DNA of 64,000 nucleotides from Misgurnus anguillicaudatus (taxonomy: Eukaryota; Chordata; Actinopteri; Cypriniformes; Cobitidae). The position numbers were made by a program, and so were the translations under genes. Below are positions 1-11,790 of the stretch, one piece after another. The stretch is from assembly GCF_027580225.2 (NCBI RefSeq), contig NC_073351.2:3207001-3271000 (forward strand). The letters run 5' to 3'. Position 1 is the stretch's first letter; the number at the start of each line of letters is the position of its first letter. The notes beneath the pieces were generated by a model. The model was not told where the DNA came from, searched no databases, and was given only the letters and a program-made list of their open reading frames with translations.

Positions 1-18
1 ACCTAATTTAGAACAAAA

Positions 19-580
19 AAATCAAAAAGCGCCATATGTTTTTTGTATTTACCATGAGATGAACAACAACATAATGTAATGTTTATTAGTTTTAGCAGTG
101 TTTTATGAAATTTTGAGGTGTTTCCTGTAAAATGAGACCAAAATAATGCATTTACACCACTGTATGTGGGTATGGGGAGCTTTCAGATTTGGGTATGCCA
201 AATTCAGGCGGAAATTACAAAAAAAGGACACCTTGCCTCCTTTGAGATGAAATAGAATATCTCTTGAATAAAATAATTCATTATTTTCTGACAACCTCAG
301 GAATCAAACAAAACTGTCTGTAAATTTCGTGACCACACAGGGCCAGAGTTATACAGTTTCAAATACAGACTTTAGAAAAAAAATCAAAAAGTGCCTATTT
401 TTTGTGTTTATCAAAGGACTGACAACACATACAACCATGCTTATCACTTTCAGCAGTGTATTATAAAATTTGGAGGGGTTTCCTGTAAAATGATATCAAA
501 ATTTTACATTTACTCCACTGTATGTGGTTATAATGGGCTTCTGAATTTGGGCATTCAGGCGGAAATTCAAAAAATAGCTC
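19..580. repeat. Two-copy direct repeat
   Basis: A block of about 205 bp at 19-226 recurs at about 377-580 in the same orientation, so the period is near 355 bp. Shared landmarks are TTTCCTGTAAAATGA, CCACTGTATGTGG and CAGGCGGAAATT. The copies differ at many positions, so the duplication is old. No protein frame is shared. It may be part of an unrecognised dispersed repeat. Confidence 0.7.
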
Positions 581-596
581 AGAGCTTAACAGGTTA

Positions 597-802
597 AATA
601 AAGTGTGTTCAATCCTTATTCCCTGTGTCATTTCACTTTATTTATTATGACTCAACTTGTATACTTAAATGTTCTTTGTATGAATTTAATATTTGTCTTG
701 ATGGCTACATCTGGTGGAATTTTTTTTGTCAATAGCCCACTTAGAAATCCCCTTACTGATAAAAATGCTGATGTGTCAAATACTTATTTTCCCCCCGCTG
801 TA
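597..802 (+). mobile_element. Orphan 3' end of a Tc1-like transposon
   Basis: This segment matches the last 200 bp of the Tc1-like element at 3494-4201, including CTTGATGGCTACATCTGGTG and the terminal CCGCTGTA. The transposase part and the left inverted repeat are absent. It is a truncated copy or the scar of a partial excision. Assignment rests on this internal comparison. Confidence 0.75.
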
Positions 803-875
803 AGTCTATTTAGTTTTTTTCAGTAATGTAGTTATTTTGGGAAAATGTGAATAATTGCATTGCAAATTATTTTTT

Positions 876-1078
876 TATTAATTTGGCATCTCCAATCTGC
901 CTAACTTGCATGTTTTTGGCCTGTGGGAGGAAACCAGATTACCCAGAGTAAACCCATGCTGACACAGGGAGAACATGCAAACTCCACACAGAAAGGACAC
1001 CTGCCCTAGCCGGGGCTCAAACCAGGGACCTTCTTGTTGTAAGGAAACAGTGCTACCCACTGAGCCATTGTGCCACCC
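876..1078 (-). mobile_element. tRNA-derived SINE, DANA/HE1-like
   Basis: On the minus strand the element starts at 1078 with a tRNA-like head. It has an A box near TGGCTCAGTGG, then CAAGAAGGTCCCTGGTT and a B box close to GGTTTGAGCC. These are followed by the conserved SINE body (GTGTGGAGTTTGCATGTTC and GGTTTCCTCCCACAGG). The order matches the DANA/HE1 family of cyprinid fish as I recall it. The 3' part is missing, so it is truncated. Family name is from memory. Confidence 0.75.
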
Positions 1079-1487
1079 AGCCAAACTAGTTCTAAATTCT
1101 CCTAAAGCTAATGCACATAATTTTTGGACAATGTGGTATGACACAGACAAGACACATTCAACACATAGCACTTTGCGAATGAACAAAGCTGGTATGCTGT
1201 GTTTGACCTACATGTTTATAGCTTCTGATTTCCGCCGTCATGCTTTACATCATCTCTCGTCACTATAAAAGGCAAGCTAGTTCAACACATTATTTAAGTG
1301 TGTGCACGCTGATCGTATCCCCCATTGTGTCATTTCATGATGCAGCATAAGGGAACAAGTTTCCATATGCTCTGCATTTAATTTCAATAGTATCTGGTGA
1401 TGTTTTACAGTATGCACAGTAGAAGGGTTTTTGAAAAATAATGAATTAAAGCCATAATAGCCTATATTGGCCGAAATATGGAACGTA

Positions 1488-2205
1488 TAGCCATGGCCAA
1501 AAGTTTAGAAAAAGTTTTTTTTATATGTTACTATGGTTTACTGAATTATAATTACAAGCATTGCATAAGTGTCATGGCTTTTCCTGACAATTACAATAAG
1601 ATTATGCAAAGAATCAGTATTTGCAGTGTTGACCATTCTTTTCAAGACCTCTGCAGTTAACCATGGCATGCTGTTAATCAACATCTGGAACAAGTCCTGA
1701 CTGATGGCATCCTATTCTTGCAAAATAAATGCTTGGAGTTTGTCAGAATTTGTAGCTTTGCCATGCAGCTTTCGAGGATTGACCACAAGATCTCAATGGG
1801 ATTAGTTTTGGGAGTTTCCTGGCCATGGACCCAAGATTTCTCTGGAAAAGCTTTTTTCAGGAGGCCCAAAACAATCGAAAAAGCAAATCAATAACTTTAC
1901 CCCAGTCCTCAGCAGTCCAATCTCTGTACCTATTGCAGAATATCAGTCTGTCCTGGATGTTTATCCTGTAGAAAAGTTTTTGCCTGCTGCAATTCTTGAG
2001 CAAGCCTTGCACTGGTGGTGCGCCAATGCCACAGCTTAATCAACATTAAGAGATGGTCCTGGCACTTGCTGGACTTTCATGAGCACATTGAAGCCTTCTT
2101 TACAACAGTTGAACCTCTCTCCTTGAAGTTCTTGATGATCCGATAAATGGTTAATTTAGGCAGGAGTATTAATGGTGTCATTCTCAAAACATGTGGCCAC
2201 GGCGG
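1488..2205 (-). mobile_element. Tc1-like transposon relic
   Basis: Degenerate terminal inverted repeats (GCCATGGCCAAAAGTTT at the left; its imperfect complement ending GTGGCCACGGCGG at the right) lie next to TA dinucleotides. Between them, on the minus strand, are scattered pieces of a Tc1-family transposase. These include LTIYRIIKNFKERGSTVV from the N-terminal helix-turn-helix region and NPIEILWSILES from around the third catalytic acidic residue. The middle of the protein is deleted, and frames are broken. The normal DLNP preceding the motif reads KTNP here. Not functional. Confidence 0.75.
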
Positions 2206-2209
2206 TACA

Positions 2210-3490
2210 GTGTTCAAATTCTGTGGATATTTGCACAGAACACAGTAGTGGCTGAATGTCTTGTCAGGCATTGGGATAGCCCTTATTACCCAGAACACTT
2301 TTTCTTAATAAAAAAAAGAGAGCTTCCCTCCCTGTTGCCCACTAACTCACTTTCGGTTGCCTAGCTAGAGATTAATGAGCCGCTTTGGCGTGATAGCTTG
2401 CAAATATTTGGCAGGAGAGAGGACTAGACAATGCTTGATTAAATGGAGGGCAAGTTTGCGTGTGGCTGTAAGGAGGGGTGGAATGATCTACTGTAAGAGC
2501 AGTGAAAGAGAGAGCAGGGAAAGATGGGATGTAAATCTGAATTGGGACAACACACCTTGAATCCCCCCACACCCTGATGATATTCATCATCTTAATACAG
2601 TTCAGTTCTGGGTTTCTAGGTAATATTTCTTTGAGCCGTAGCAGCCTATTGTTTGCACAGTGGACAATGCCGTTATGTAGTCTGTCTGTTTTCATAATGT
2701 TCAGATATTGCTCAGTGCAATATTTACAAAGCACTATTTGAATTAAAGACAGCAATATTAAAGATGATTTACATGAATTTTATAATTTAAAAAATAAAAA
2801 CTGCATATAATTCTTGTTGATCATATTGAATTCTATGTTGATAGAGTTATAGTGATACCATTGATTTGATGATAAATGATGAAAATATGTTTTAATGGTT
2901 GATTGATCAAAAAACATAATTTTTCACATATTTAAAATTATTTTTGCGCTTCTCTCCCATCTGTTTTAAACGCTTTGTGCCACCGCTACTGTCACAAATA
3001 TGGATACAGAAATTTCAGGGTTTTTTTTCAGAGAATGTGAGGCATTGTTGTAGATTAAACTACTGTACCTTATAAATATGAAACAAGTAAAACGCAACAT
3101 ACAACAATAAATAATAATATAGTCAAACAGCGACAACGACCTTCCTTTTTGTAAAATACACAATTTATTTAAGTAATGTTTTGGATCATTATTTTAAAGT
3201 ATCCCCCCATCACAGGCACGCAATAAATCGTAGGATAGCTGAGGCTATGAAGGATCCATTTGTTTTATCCTTCACAGGAGGCATTTTTAGGCAGCATTTT
3301 ATGGAGCCTTTTTGAATTAAAATGGCCTTAATAGCCTGTAGTTGTACTGCTGCGGGATAATTGGTCTTGGAATGCAGCCTTTTAAGCAGCTTTTCATTCA
3401 GAGCAACAGGTAAAGCATGATGGGCTTTATATCACATTACACTAATTAGAAAGAGAATTAAACAATGTAGATGAAACAGGATTCATTTAT
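2210..3490. other. Unassigned sequence
   Basis: No recognised gene or repeat. The segment is AT-rich with scattered short frames of no family resemblance. The part at 2330-2760 is less AT-rich and may be single-copy. Confidence 0.5.
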
Positions 3491-3493
3491 ATA

Positions 3494-4201
3494 CAGCGGA
3501 GAAAATAAGTATTTGACACATCAGCATTTTTATCAGTAAGGGAATTTCTAAGTGGGCCATTGACACAGATTTTGGGGGTGGAAGCATCATGGTTTAGGGC
3601 TGCTTTTTAGCAAGGGGTACTGGCAGACTTCATATTATTGAAGGCAGGATGAATGGAGAAATTTATCGGGACATTCTGGATAAAATTCTGCTGTCATCTA
3701 CCAGAAAGCTGAAAATGAAAAGAGGGTGGACATTTCAGCAAGACAATGATCCCAAACACAAGGCCAAGGAAACAATGAAGTGGTCAGTCAATCAACTGAC
3801 CTAAATCTCATAGAAAATCTTTAGAAAGAACTGAAGATCAAAATTCATAAAAGTGGCCCAAGGAACCTTCAAGATTTAAAGACCATTTGTGTGGAAAAAT
3901 GGGCCAGAATCACTCCTGAGTAATGCAGACGACTGGTCTCTCCATACAAGATGCGTCTAGAAGCTGTAATCCCCAACAAAGGCTTTTCTACAAAGTGTTA
4001 AATAAAGTGTGTTAAATACTTATTCCTTGTGTCATTTCACTTTATTTATTATGACTCAACTTGTATACTTAAATGTTCTGATTTCTTTTCTAATTCAATA
4101 TTTGGCTTGATGGCTACATCTGGTGAAAATTTTGTATCCCACTTAGCAAAACCCCTTACTGATAAAAATGCTGATGCGTCAAATACTTATGTTCCCCGCT
4201 G
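3494..4201 (+). mobile_element. Internally deleted Tc1-like transposon
   Basis: Terminal inverted repeats beginning CAGCGGAGAAAATAAGTATT (left) and ending with the near-complement through CCCCGCTG (right) are flanked by TA on both sides, as expected for Tc1/mariner insertion. The left repeat is joined directly to the C-terminal half of a transposase frame on the plus strand. Landmarks are CAGCAAGACAATGATCCCAA (the QQDNDPK box) and a degraded NPIE-LW box. The frame has stops and shifts, and the DNA-binding half is missing, so it is a non-autonomous relic. The fragment at 597-802 is the same family. Confidence 0.85.
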
Positions 4202-4204
4202 TAT

Positions 4205-6540
4205 CTATTATAGAATTGTAGATCTGTTTCACAAAAGGTTCTTTGAGGAAGCAAAAAGAACCTATAAAGCACCTTTATTTTTAAAGTGTAATGCTGCTCA
4301 CATGTGCAGTGTGAAACCTGCCTTACACAGAACAGCTTTCACAGCCAATGATAAAGTCTTTTAAAAGAATATAGGATTATGCTGGCCAAATGGGTGCCAT
4401 AAGACTGCTCCGCATGCTAATCGCTCTTGCTGTACTATTATTTTTTTGCAGATTGATCTACACAGCACCATCAAACACACATTTAATCATCTGCAGTCAA
4501 GTGGCGTGGGTGTGGCAGATGCGGGGATGGCTGTATGTAACGTCATAGTTTGTTTTTATGTATGTTGCTGTGATTTATATTTATAGAGAATTAAACTTTT
4601 TATTTTCTCAGCAACCGAGATTGTGCCCCCCGAGGGAGTTGGTGCCTTACGCAAACTGCGTACTCTGCGTTTAGGGAGCAGCGCTACTGAGGATCATAAA
4701 GCAGAACACTGCTTAAAGAAACTACAACTCTGCTGTTCGCTGTAGTCCAAGAAAACTGACTTTCTGCTACAGAAGATTAACTTGCTTTAGCATGGGCTTT
4801 GTAAATTGGCAGATGGTTTGTACAAAAAGACACCTTCACACAAGAAAATATACAATTTAGGTGCTCTTTAAGGAGATAAAAAAGTGCAATATTAAATTAT
4901 TTCATCTTGGTAAGGCTGTGGGTTATGGACGCGGTTGTAATTTACCTCTTCCCAGTGTCCCATGTGTTCTGAGAGTTGGGTAACTATCTCGCATAGCTAA
5001 CTTACTGAGATGTGTAAATCCCCTCTGACAGATAAAAAGGTGGCTTTTGGCAAACCGCCTCATTCCATTTTGTGTGTTGTTGATTAATGGACCTCCCCAC
5101 TTCACGTTTTCTCATGTGCTCGTAGTCTTCAATAAAAAACATTTCAGTTTCTAATCAAAAGAGCATATTTTAGGTGAGAAAAGAAAACATAAATTACAAA
5201 TAAACATTTAAGTTAAGATAAAATTAAAATGAACCATATATACTTTCTTTGATACGGCCCTTTTTGTGCATAGTTTATTGGTGCAAAAAAAACTTTTTTA
5301 CAATCCATAACAAAACAGTTATAACTTCATTCCTGAACATCAAAGCATCTGACTCTGGTATCTATTGTACAGGTTCCTGATATTCATTATCTAATAATTC
5401 CTGATAGTGGAGTACAGCCATACATTATTTTGTAAATTTCACTTGTAAATACGTCAAACTATTGATGTTGATTTGAAGTTTTTAAATCATTACCCACATC
5501 CAAACCTGGAACACAGGTTTTTCTTTTGATTGGCCAGTCAGTACTATTTCAGCTATGCATCAACATGCAAATTTCTATAGGTAATCATTTTACAGTATGT
5601 ACAAAACCCAAGCACTTCTTTTGACTTGTCTCTCTCTATTCCTACTGAGTTAGCTGTGGTTACAGCCAAAGCATACTTGAATTGGTCAAAGCACCATTCG
5701 TGGAGTATAAGAACTCATTCTAGTGGATGGCTTGGATCAGTCTCTCAAAGATAAGCAGTTCAAAAAGAAGAAGAGGAAGGTAGCAGCAAAGATGAGAATC
5801 CTTGGATAGTTGTCTATGTGTTTTTAACGTGCATTTCATGCATCTTCAAGCTCACTTTGTCTTTTAGAAACAGTCAAGTTTTTGTATGTAAATAAATTCT
5901 CTGCGTGTGCTACAAAGGGCGTAGTGTTTGACCTCAAAACACTGGGTTGGGTTGCTAATCCATTTGGCAGCTTACAGTTAGCTGTCAGCCACTGATCCAG
6001 AGATGAGTACAGTACATTTAAATTGTTCTTGAAGGACTCTTCTTCAAAGGCCCCAAAATCATGACCGTGCAGCATAACAGGTCACTTACAGAGTCCCAGA
6101 GAGCCACACATGTTCAAAGTTTGCCTAATTTCCACAGGCATTAATGCTAGCGTGACATGGAGTTGGAGGAAAGACTTTAGAAGGGAAGGTACTGTACACA
6201 AACTGTACACCTATGATAAATATTAATGAAACACTTGACTTGAATATAAAATATATCATATATTATATAAGCAGTACATGGTTGAGGTAAATAAAGATAT
6301 GTGTCTCTTCTCATCTCTTAACTCTCATTTCCCCCATCATACTTTTCTTCAAAGTTTGTACAAAAATAATATGAATCAGTTACTCATGTTATTCCAGACC
6401 TGTATGACTGTATGTTCTGTGCAAGACAAAATGTCAATGCTGCTCTCAAAAAAATCACAATAAAAGTAATCCATATGACCTGTACACTATTTTCAGTTGA
6501 AGTCAGTTAAAGCCACATAATTTAAGGCATTATTCACCCC
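4205..6540. other. Unassigned sequence
   Basis: No gene, RNA or repeat recognised over about 2.3 kb. A GC-richer patch at about 4600-4760 stands out from AT-rich surroundings, but I could not assign it. Confidence 0.4.
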
Positions 6541-6608
6541 TGCAAATTGACCTATGGCTAAGCCACGCCCCCTCCACTCAAGTGTCAACATTCAGTGACA
6601 GGCGCTAT

Positions 6609-6850
6609 ATGGCAGCTGTCACAGTAGGAGACATTTCACAGGAGGAAATTGATGATTTTTGGAGACAGAAAGACTATATATCTTCTTGAAGTTACCAAAA
6701 GGGCCTTAACTATGCCTTGGAGGGTTATATTAATAATTTTATTGTTGAGAAGGTCGATGAAAAGCTTCAGCTTTAGGCAAAAATGTACAGGTCACAGTGT
6801 AAACACGATGAAGCGCATCTCGTTGCCATCATGATCAAATTAAATATGTA
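6609..6850 (+). pseudogene. Broken first exon resembling fish SWIM/YqaJ-type proteins
   Basis: An ATG at 6609 opens a frame that reads coherently through two in-frame stops (TGA 6687-6689, TAG 6774-6776). The visible protein begins MAAVTVGDISQEEIDDFW and continues with GLNYALEGYINNFIVEKVDE, then AKMYRSQCKHDEAHLVA. A G-L-x-Y-x-x-E-G-Y segment followed by a K-x-x-x-R-S-Q-x-K-x-x-x-P/A-H segment resembles the N-terminal part of SWIM-zinc-finger and YqaJ-exonuclease proteins that are multiplied in cyprinid genomes. That resemblance is from memory. The later SWIM cysteines are not found here; a splice site after about 6850 was not established. The stops make it a pseudogene. Confidence 0.4.
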
Positions 6851-7095
6851 CAGGTCTAAGTTGCATACAGGACAAGCCTTTGTACCATCTTTACCTTGAG
6901 AACCTAAACGTTAGTTTGGTGCTACAGTATTTATATGAATCATGCAGCAAAACATTGCTATTACAAATAACAACTAACATTTGTTATCTCGGTTATTTAC
7001 AGATACATTTATGAAGCTAAGTGACATGATCTACATTGCAGCTAGAAGCTAACGTTAACGTTTTCTAATGTTAGCCTAACGTTACGTTAGAGATG

Positions 7096-7385
7096 TTAAA
7101 GCAACACTATGTAGTTTCCATGTAAAAATGACTTACAGCTCCCCCATGTGGTTGAAAAGCGCAACAGTGCCTGGTATCAGACACTCTTCTGCAGGCAGGG
7201 GGAGGGGAGGGGCGGGGCTGTGTGCTCTACCCTCCACCGCCACTTTGAGAGTGTGCTTGTAGCAGCTAGGAGGCTGCTCAGGTTGCAGCAACAGTACAAT
7301 TTGTCCAGTTAAAAGTTGTTCTATCACTGAAATAATTTTAGAGACATTATTTAAAGGTAAAAAAAACTACATAGTGTTGCTTTAA
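7096..7385. mobile_element. TTAA-flanked MITE (AGCAACACTATGTAGTTT)
   Basis: The 290-bp unit begins TTAAAGCAACACTATGTAGT and ends with its near-perfect complement followed by TTAA. The TTAA duplication fits piggyBac- or Kolobok-type mobilisation. It has no coding capacity. It lies inside the 6545-7766 inverted-repeat element, so it is the later insertion. Confidence 0.8.
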
Positions 7386-7829
7386 AGATAATGTTCAGAT
7401 ACGTTGTTGACTTAGCTTAGAAAAGATGTAGACATCCTTGTTTAATTTATCCACGTTTAGTTGGTGTTGTGGTCTACCGCATAACTTAATCTAGAGAAGA
7501 CACTTGTTATCTCGGTTGAGATGTGGCTTGGGAAAGGCCCAGCCTCTCGGGATACCTAGTGTCGGAGTTGCATGTACCCCATGCACACCGTTTGACCATT
7601 TTAAACTTAGAATGACAAGAAAAGACATATAAAAATGAACGAAAACTGACTAACTGCAATGCATTTCATGGACGTGAAAGGAAAGAATGTCCGAGTGTAT
7701 TGGGTTGCTATGCGCACTGTGATTGGCTCATTGCATTTGGGGGCGTGGCTTAGCCATCTGTCAATTATGTTAATGTCACTAAATGCCAATGGTTCTTTCA
7801 TGTGTCAAAATTCAAGTTACCTGCCAAGT

Positions 7830-8312
7830 TTAAAGGGGCCATGGCATGAAAATCTGACTTTTTCCATGTTTAAGTGCTATGATTGGGTCCCCAGTGCTTC
7901 TATCAACCTAAAAAATGTGAAAAAGATCCACCCAGTAAATCAGTTTTGGTAAACCATTCTCTGCAAGCACATGAAAAAATAGGTTGTTGAAATTTGGCTC
8001 TCCTTATGATGTCATAAGGAGCTCTTATTATAATAATACCACCCTTTAATCTGCACTATCCAACCACAGCACTGCTATTTAGTGCAGAAAAAAAGCACAA
8101 TTGAGTTTTAATTGCAACAAACCACCATCATTGTGGTCATCATCACACACCCAAAACAGCACGTTTTTGCACACACCTACAAAGTGGCAATTCTAACATG
8201 CTATAATAAATTATTTATATGGTATTTTGAGCTGAAACTTCACATATGTGCTCTGAGGACAGTAAAGATTGATTTGACATCTTAAAAAAGTCTTGTGCCA
8301 TGGCCCCTTTAA
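7830..8312. mobile_element. TTAA-flanked MITE (AAGGGGCCATGGCA)
   Basis: It starts TTAAAGGGGCCATGGCATGA and ends TGCCATGGCCCCTTTAA, so the inverted repeats and both TTAA target copies are intact. It is 483 bp and non-coding. The class fits piggyBac/Kolobok-like MITEs. Confidence 0.85.
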
Positions 8313-8650
8313 ATCTGCAGAATTACAGAAAATACATTGGAGAGTTGTTATTGTTGGTTAGCTTTTTAGTACATCTAATAACCTCAGCCTGTTCCCACAC
8401 AAAGCTATCGTATGACTTGGAATAATGGAGCAAACTTAAATTAATAAATAAATGTATATTATAAATAAATAATTATATATATAGAATCATTTTATGTTAT
8501 AATAAATAATAACCAAACTTTAGAATAAATAGTAAGCGAAAATCAAACATTAGGTAACACGTGTAATTTATAAAAAATCCAATTTTGTGTTCCACAGAAG
8601 AAAGGAAAATGCAGGTTTGGAATGATAAGGTGAGTAACAGTGGCATAGTA

Positions 8651-8862
8651 CAGTCTAAAAAATGCTGGGTTGTTTTTTTCAACCCACTGTGGGGTCATAA
8701 AGGGACGAGCCCAGTTCAATTTAACCAAGGAAATGTTTATATTTGACCCAACAATGGGTTAAAACATCCCTGCATCGGTAAAATTACATCCCAACGGCAG
8801 AACTCATCGCTTTTTGACCCAACGCTGGGTTGAAAATAACCAAATAACCCAAACTCGGTATG
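8651..8862. mobile_element. Degraded MITE of the CACTCTAAAAATGCTGGGTT type
   Basis: The left end reads CAGTCTAAAAAATGCTGGGT and the body contains several copies of ACCCAACGCTGGGTT-like half-palindromes. The right terminal repeat has been lost. A better preserved relative is at 54653-54811. Confidence 0.6.
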
Positions 8863-8864
8863 TG

Positions 8865-10794
8865 TTGCAAGTCTCTACTCTCAAAATAAAGTTGAACAAT
8901 CATAGCTTGAATAGTAGGCATTATTCAGGTCTGTGTATTGCTCAATTTTGCTATATTTATATATGTTTACAATCATTTACTGTATAAATAAAATAAGTGA
9001 GATGTGTACATGCTTGTAATTGATAGGGGAAGACATGTCCTCGACAATATTTATAATATATACTTGTCTTCAGCTAATTTTGTTAAAAATTTTAAGATTA
9101 TGTGGTTGTGATAATTAATGGCTTAGACCGCAGAAAAGATTTCTGCTACAGCTGCTGTTTGCAGCCTGAGTGAACCAAAGTCACTCATGTACTGATGTTT
9201 TTCACCTGAAGAGAAAAGATTGTTTCCAGCAGCTGAATTGCATGAGGTTTCCATGAGGTTTGCTGTCTTCTGATTGAAGTCTTGTTTTCCTGAAGCTGTC
9301 ACTTGATATGTTTATTTGTAGAAAAAGAAGCTGCGGGTACACTTGAGGAACGTGGGGCTGTTAAGAACCGGGGAATTGTGAATCTGCCTAATTATTTCTT
9401 CAGAAAGTTTGTAGTCTTGTGCCTTATGAAAGGCCTTGTGCTGCGAGTCTCCCTGTCACCTGCCGCCATGATATCTGTAGCAAGAGAGAGTGTATGGAGA
9501 TAAGAAAGAAGCAAAAGAGAAAACAGATGAGTCATTTGTTGTTTAGGGTACAAAGGACACAGTTTCAGAAGTTAACTTGAGTCATGGCTGTTTGGGTGGT
9601 AGGTCGAACTGAAGACATGAGGGGGTGAGCTGGCTGTCATACAAATGCAGATTAGCAGTGATAGAGGTAACTTGGGGTCACTACAGTTTTCAAATTATAT
9701 ACCACCGTTCATCATCTCACAAACCCCTTACATCAAATACAACTAGAGCTATACCATTGTGAAAGCCAAACTCTTCCATACAATATTAAATTCTGTTCAA
9801 TTCAATTTAAATGTATGAATATAGCACTTTTCACAATTTTGCATATGGTTCTCAACTCCAGTCCTCGTGCCCCCCTCTCAGAACATTTTAGATATCTCCA
9901 TATATAAAACACCCAATGTTGATGATGGCTCTCCTTTCGGGTATGTATGTTTTAAGAGCTTGCCTCTAGTGAGCGTGTGGTTATGTTTATTTGGGTGTAA
10001 CATTTTGTTGCATGCTACTACAGGCTGTTTCCTGTAAGCCAGTGCATTAGCAGTTGTCATGACTGTTATATGCGTGTGTCTGTAAGCATGGCCAGCTATG
10101 AATCCACCGAGGTCCAGACCTTGGTTCAAATTAAAAAATACAATTTGAAGTTCTTTAAATGACTGATTAGTATTTTAATACGACTCATATTGGCATCCAC
10201 TTATATAATTAAGTTTGGACAGTTTACTGTATAGTTTCGCATAAAATGACGGAGATTGACTCAAGCAGCTGTTAGCCACCGGGTGCAGCATTCAAAGTGT
10301 TGCAAAATGCCAATGTGAAAAATCCTCTTTAGACATTTTAGCAATTAATGTGACACTTTGGTAAATTTATAAAGTGAGAATGTGCAGGTTACTGTTAGCA
10401 ATGTCTCTGAATTTATTTATTTTATTTATGGCCTATATTGTTTGTTTTCTTACTAATATCTGGCACCACGGGGTGACCAGCACCTAAACCGTAATCTAAT
10501 GTCACATTATTTAGTGTGGGCAGATTATTGCTGACATAATATTACAATTGGTAAGACATGCAATGATCATCATGATTATGTATGTAAGAAACGCTTTCAA
10601 CACTAAAATCTGTAGAAAATAACACAAAAAGATGTAGAACAATTGGGTTTAAATGAAATATGCCAAATATGTAAACATTGGGCATGATGTTATTTCATTC
10701 AGTGTAGGAGATAGCATGAACAAAGTCATGCTGAAAACATACATAAGAGCACTAAACAATGTTCTTGTTTATATAGCCTAATATTGCTTATTAA
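8865..10794. other. Unassigned sequence
   Basis: No recognised repeat or gene over about 1.9 kb. The part at 9100-9700 has more balanced base composition and could be single-copy, but I saw no splice-bounded frame or protein similarity. Confidence 0.4.
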
Positions 10795-11790
10795 ATACTA
10801 TAATTGCTTATTGGCCCGTTCTTCATTCTGATTGGTTGAACGCATTCTAAGCCGTGATCAAATACCCCGGTAACTGTTGCGCTACTGTTGCTACATACTG
10901 ATTCATACAAATAAACACCACAGTTTTTAATCATATTTTACATTTTTCTACAATTGCACAATTAATGACGATATGCAGATAAATGTCAATAAATGTTGTT
11001 AAGTCATCTCGTCAATAAAGAGAAAATGCTTCTCTTTATTGTAACATCAAATCCATATTTCCGCTATTATCCACTAGATGGTGATCTTACACAACGTAAA
11101 CACTGACACATTCACTGAACACTAAAAACACCATGTAAGTTTTGATCAGGCTTTAAATCTGATCTCTTACAAAAGTTCTTCACAAAAATTGAATTATCTC
11201 AGCGTTTAGCTGAAAATTTCAGAGGTGATAAGAGAACAAATGAAGGTAGGATGAAACGTTATTTATTTTTTTTGAAAGCGGATGGTCTGTCCTTTCATTT
11301 GATATATTTTATTTTTATTTAAAGAAGATAATTTTTCTGGAAGGTATTAAACTAAAACTGGGTGGCAACTTAAAAAAAAAATGCTTATGGTTAAAGAGTT
11401 AAGCATGCTTCCAAGCATATTTGATCATCACTTCAACAGTTGCACAATATAAATGTTAATGTATAATTTAGATAAATGTTGATTTATGAAAATAAACACC
11501 ATAGTGTTTAATCATATTTTCATTGTGTCTTTGCTGCGTCTGTGTTGTTTGTGAACTGCGCTCTGTTTCAGTCACACTTGATTCTGAGGAACTACTTTGT
11601 TTGGCGGAAGAGTAATATTTGTACTATTATAATTACAACTTATTTGTGTTTTATTTTATGAAACCCTGTTAGGCATATGAAGTAAATGTTTTATAAAAGC
11701 AATAAGCCCACGTAAAGCAGTGGTGTTACAGTGCATTTTATAACAGCTAAGGGGGTTTTAGGCAGTCTACTTCGCTTCACTACGCTTCCA
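10795..11790. repeat. Probable old non-autonomous element
   Basis: The left part (GGCCCGTTCTTCATTCTGAT) and right part (TTATAACAGCTAAGGGGG, then CTTCGCTTCACTACGCTTCC) have the look of terminal regions of a dispersed vertebrate repeat. The stretch also contains a smaller repeat unit (10999-11402). Boundaries and class are not established. Confidence 0.3.
10999..11402 (+). repeat. Dispersed repeat with CTCGTCAAT ends
   Basis: Begins near ATCTCGTCAATAAAGAGAAA and ends near GGTTAAAGAGTTAA. It shares the interior (AATGAAGGTAGGATGA, CATTTGATATATT) with a reverse-orientation copy at 40479-40716, and the CTCGTCAAT-AAGAGAAAA end with 33930-34150. The three together define a family whose end reads like TTAACTCTTTCCC-CCATTGA. 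Confidence 0.6.

Larger units (their letters stand above)
6545..7766 (+). mobile_element. Candidate DNA element with 19-bp perfect inverted repeats
   Basis: ATGGCTAAGCCACGCCCCC at 6554-6572 is an exact reverse complement of 7739-7757, and the similarity continues outward through AATTGAC. The repeats enclose a broken protein-coding exon (6609-6850) and a later TTAA MITE (7096-7385). I could not define target-site duplications or a superfamily. This may be a transposon, or a host gene segment between two copies of a shorter repeat. Confidence 0.5.
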
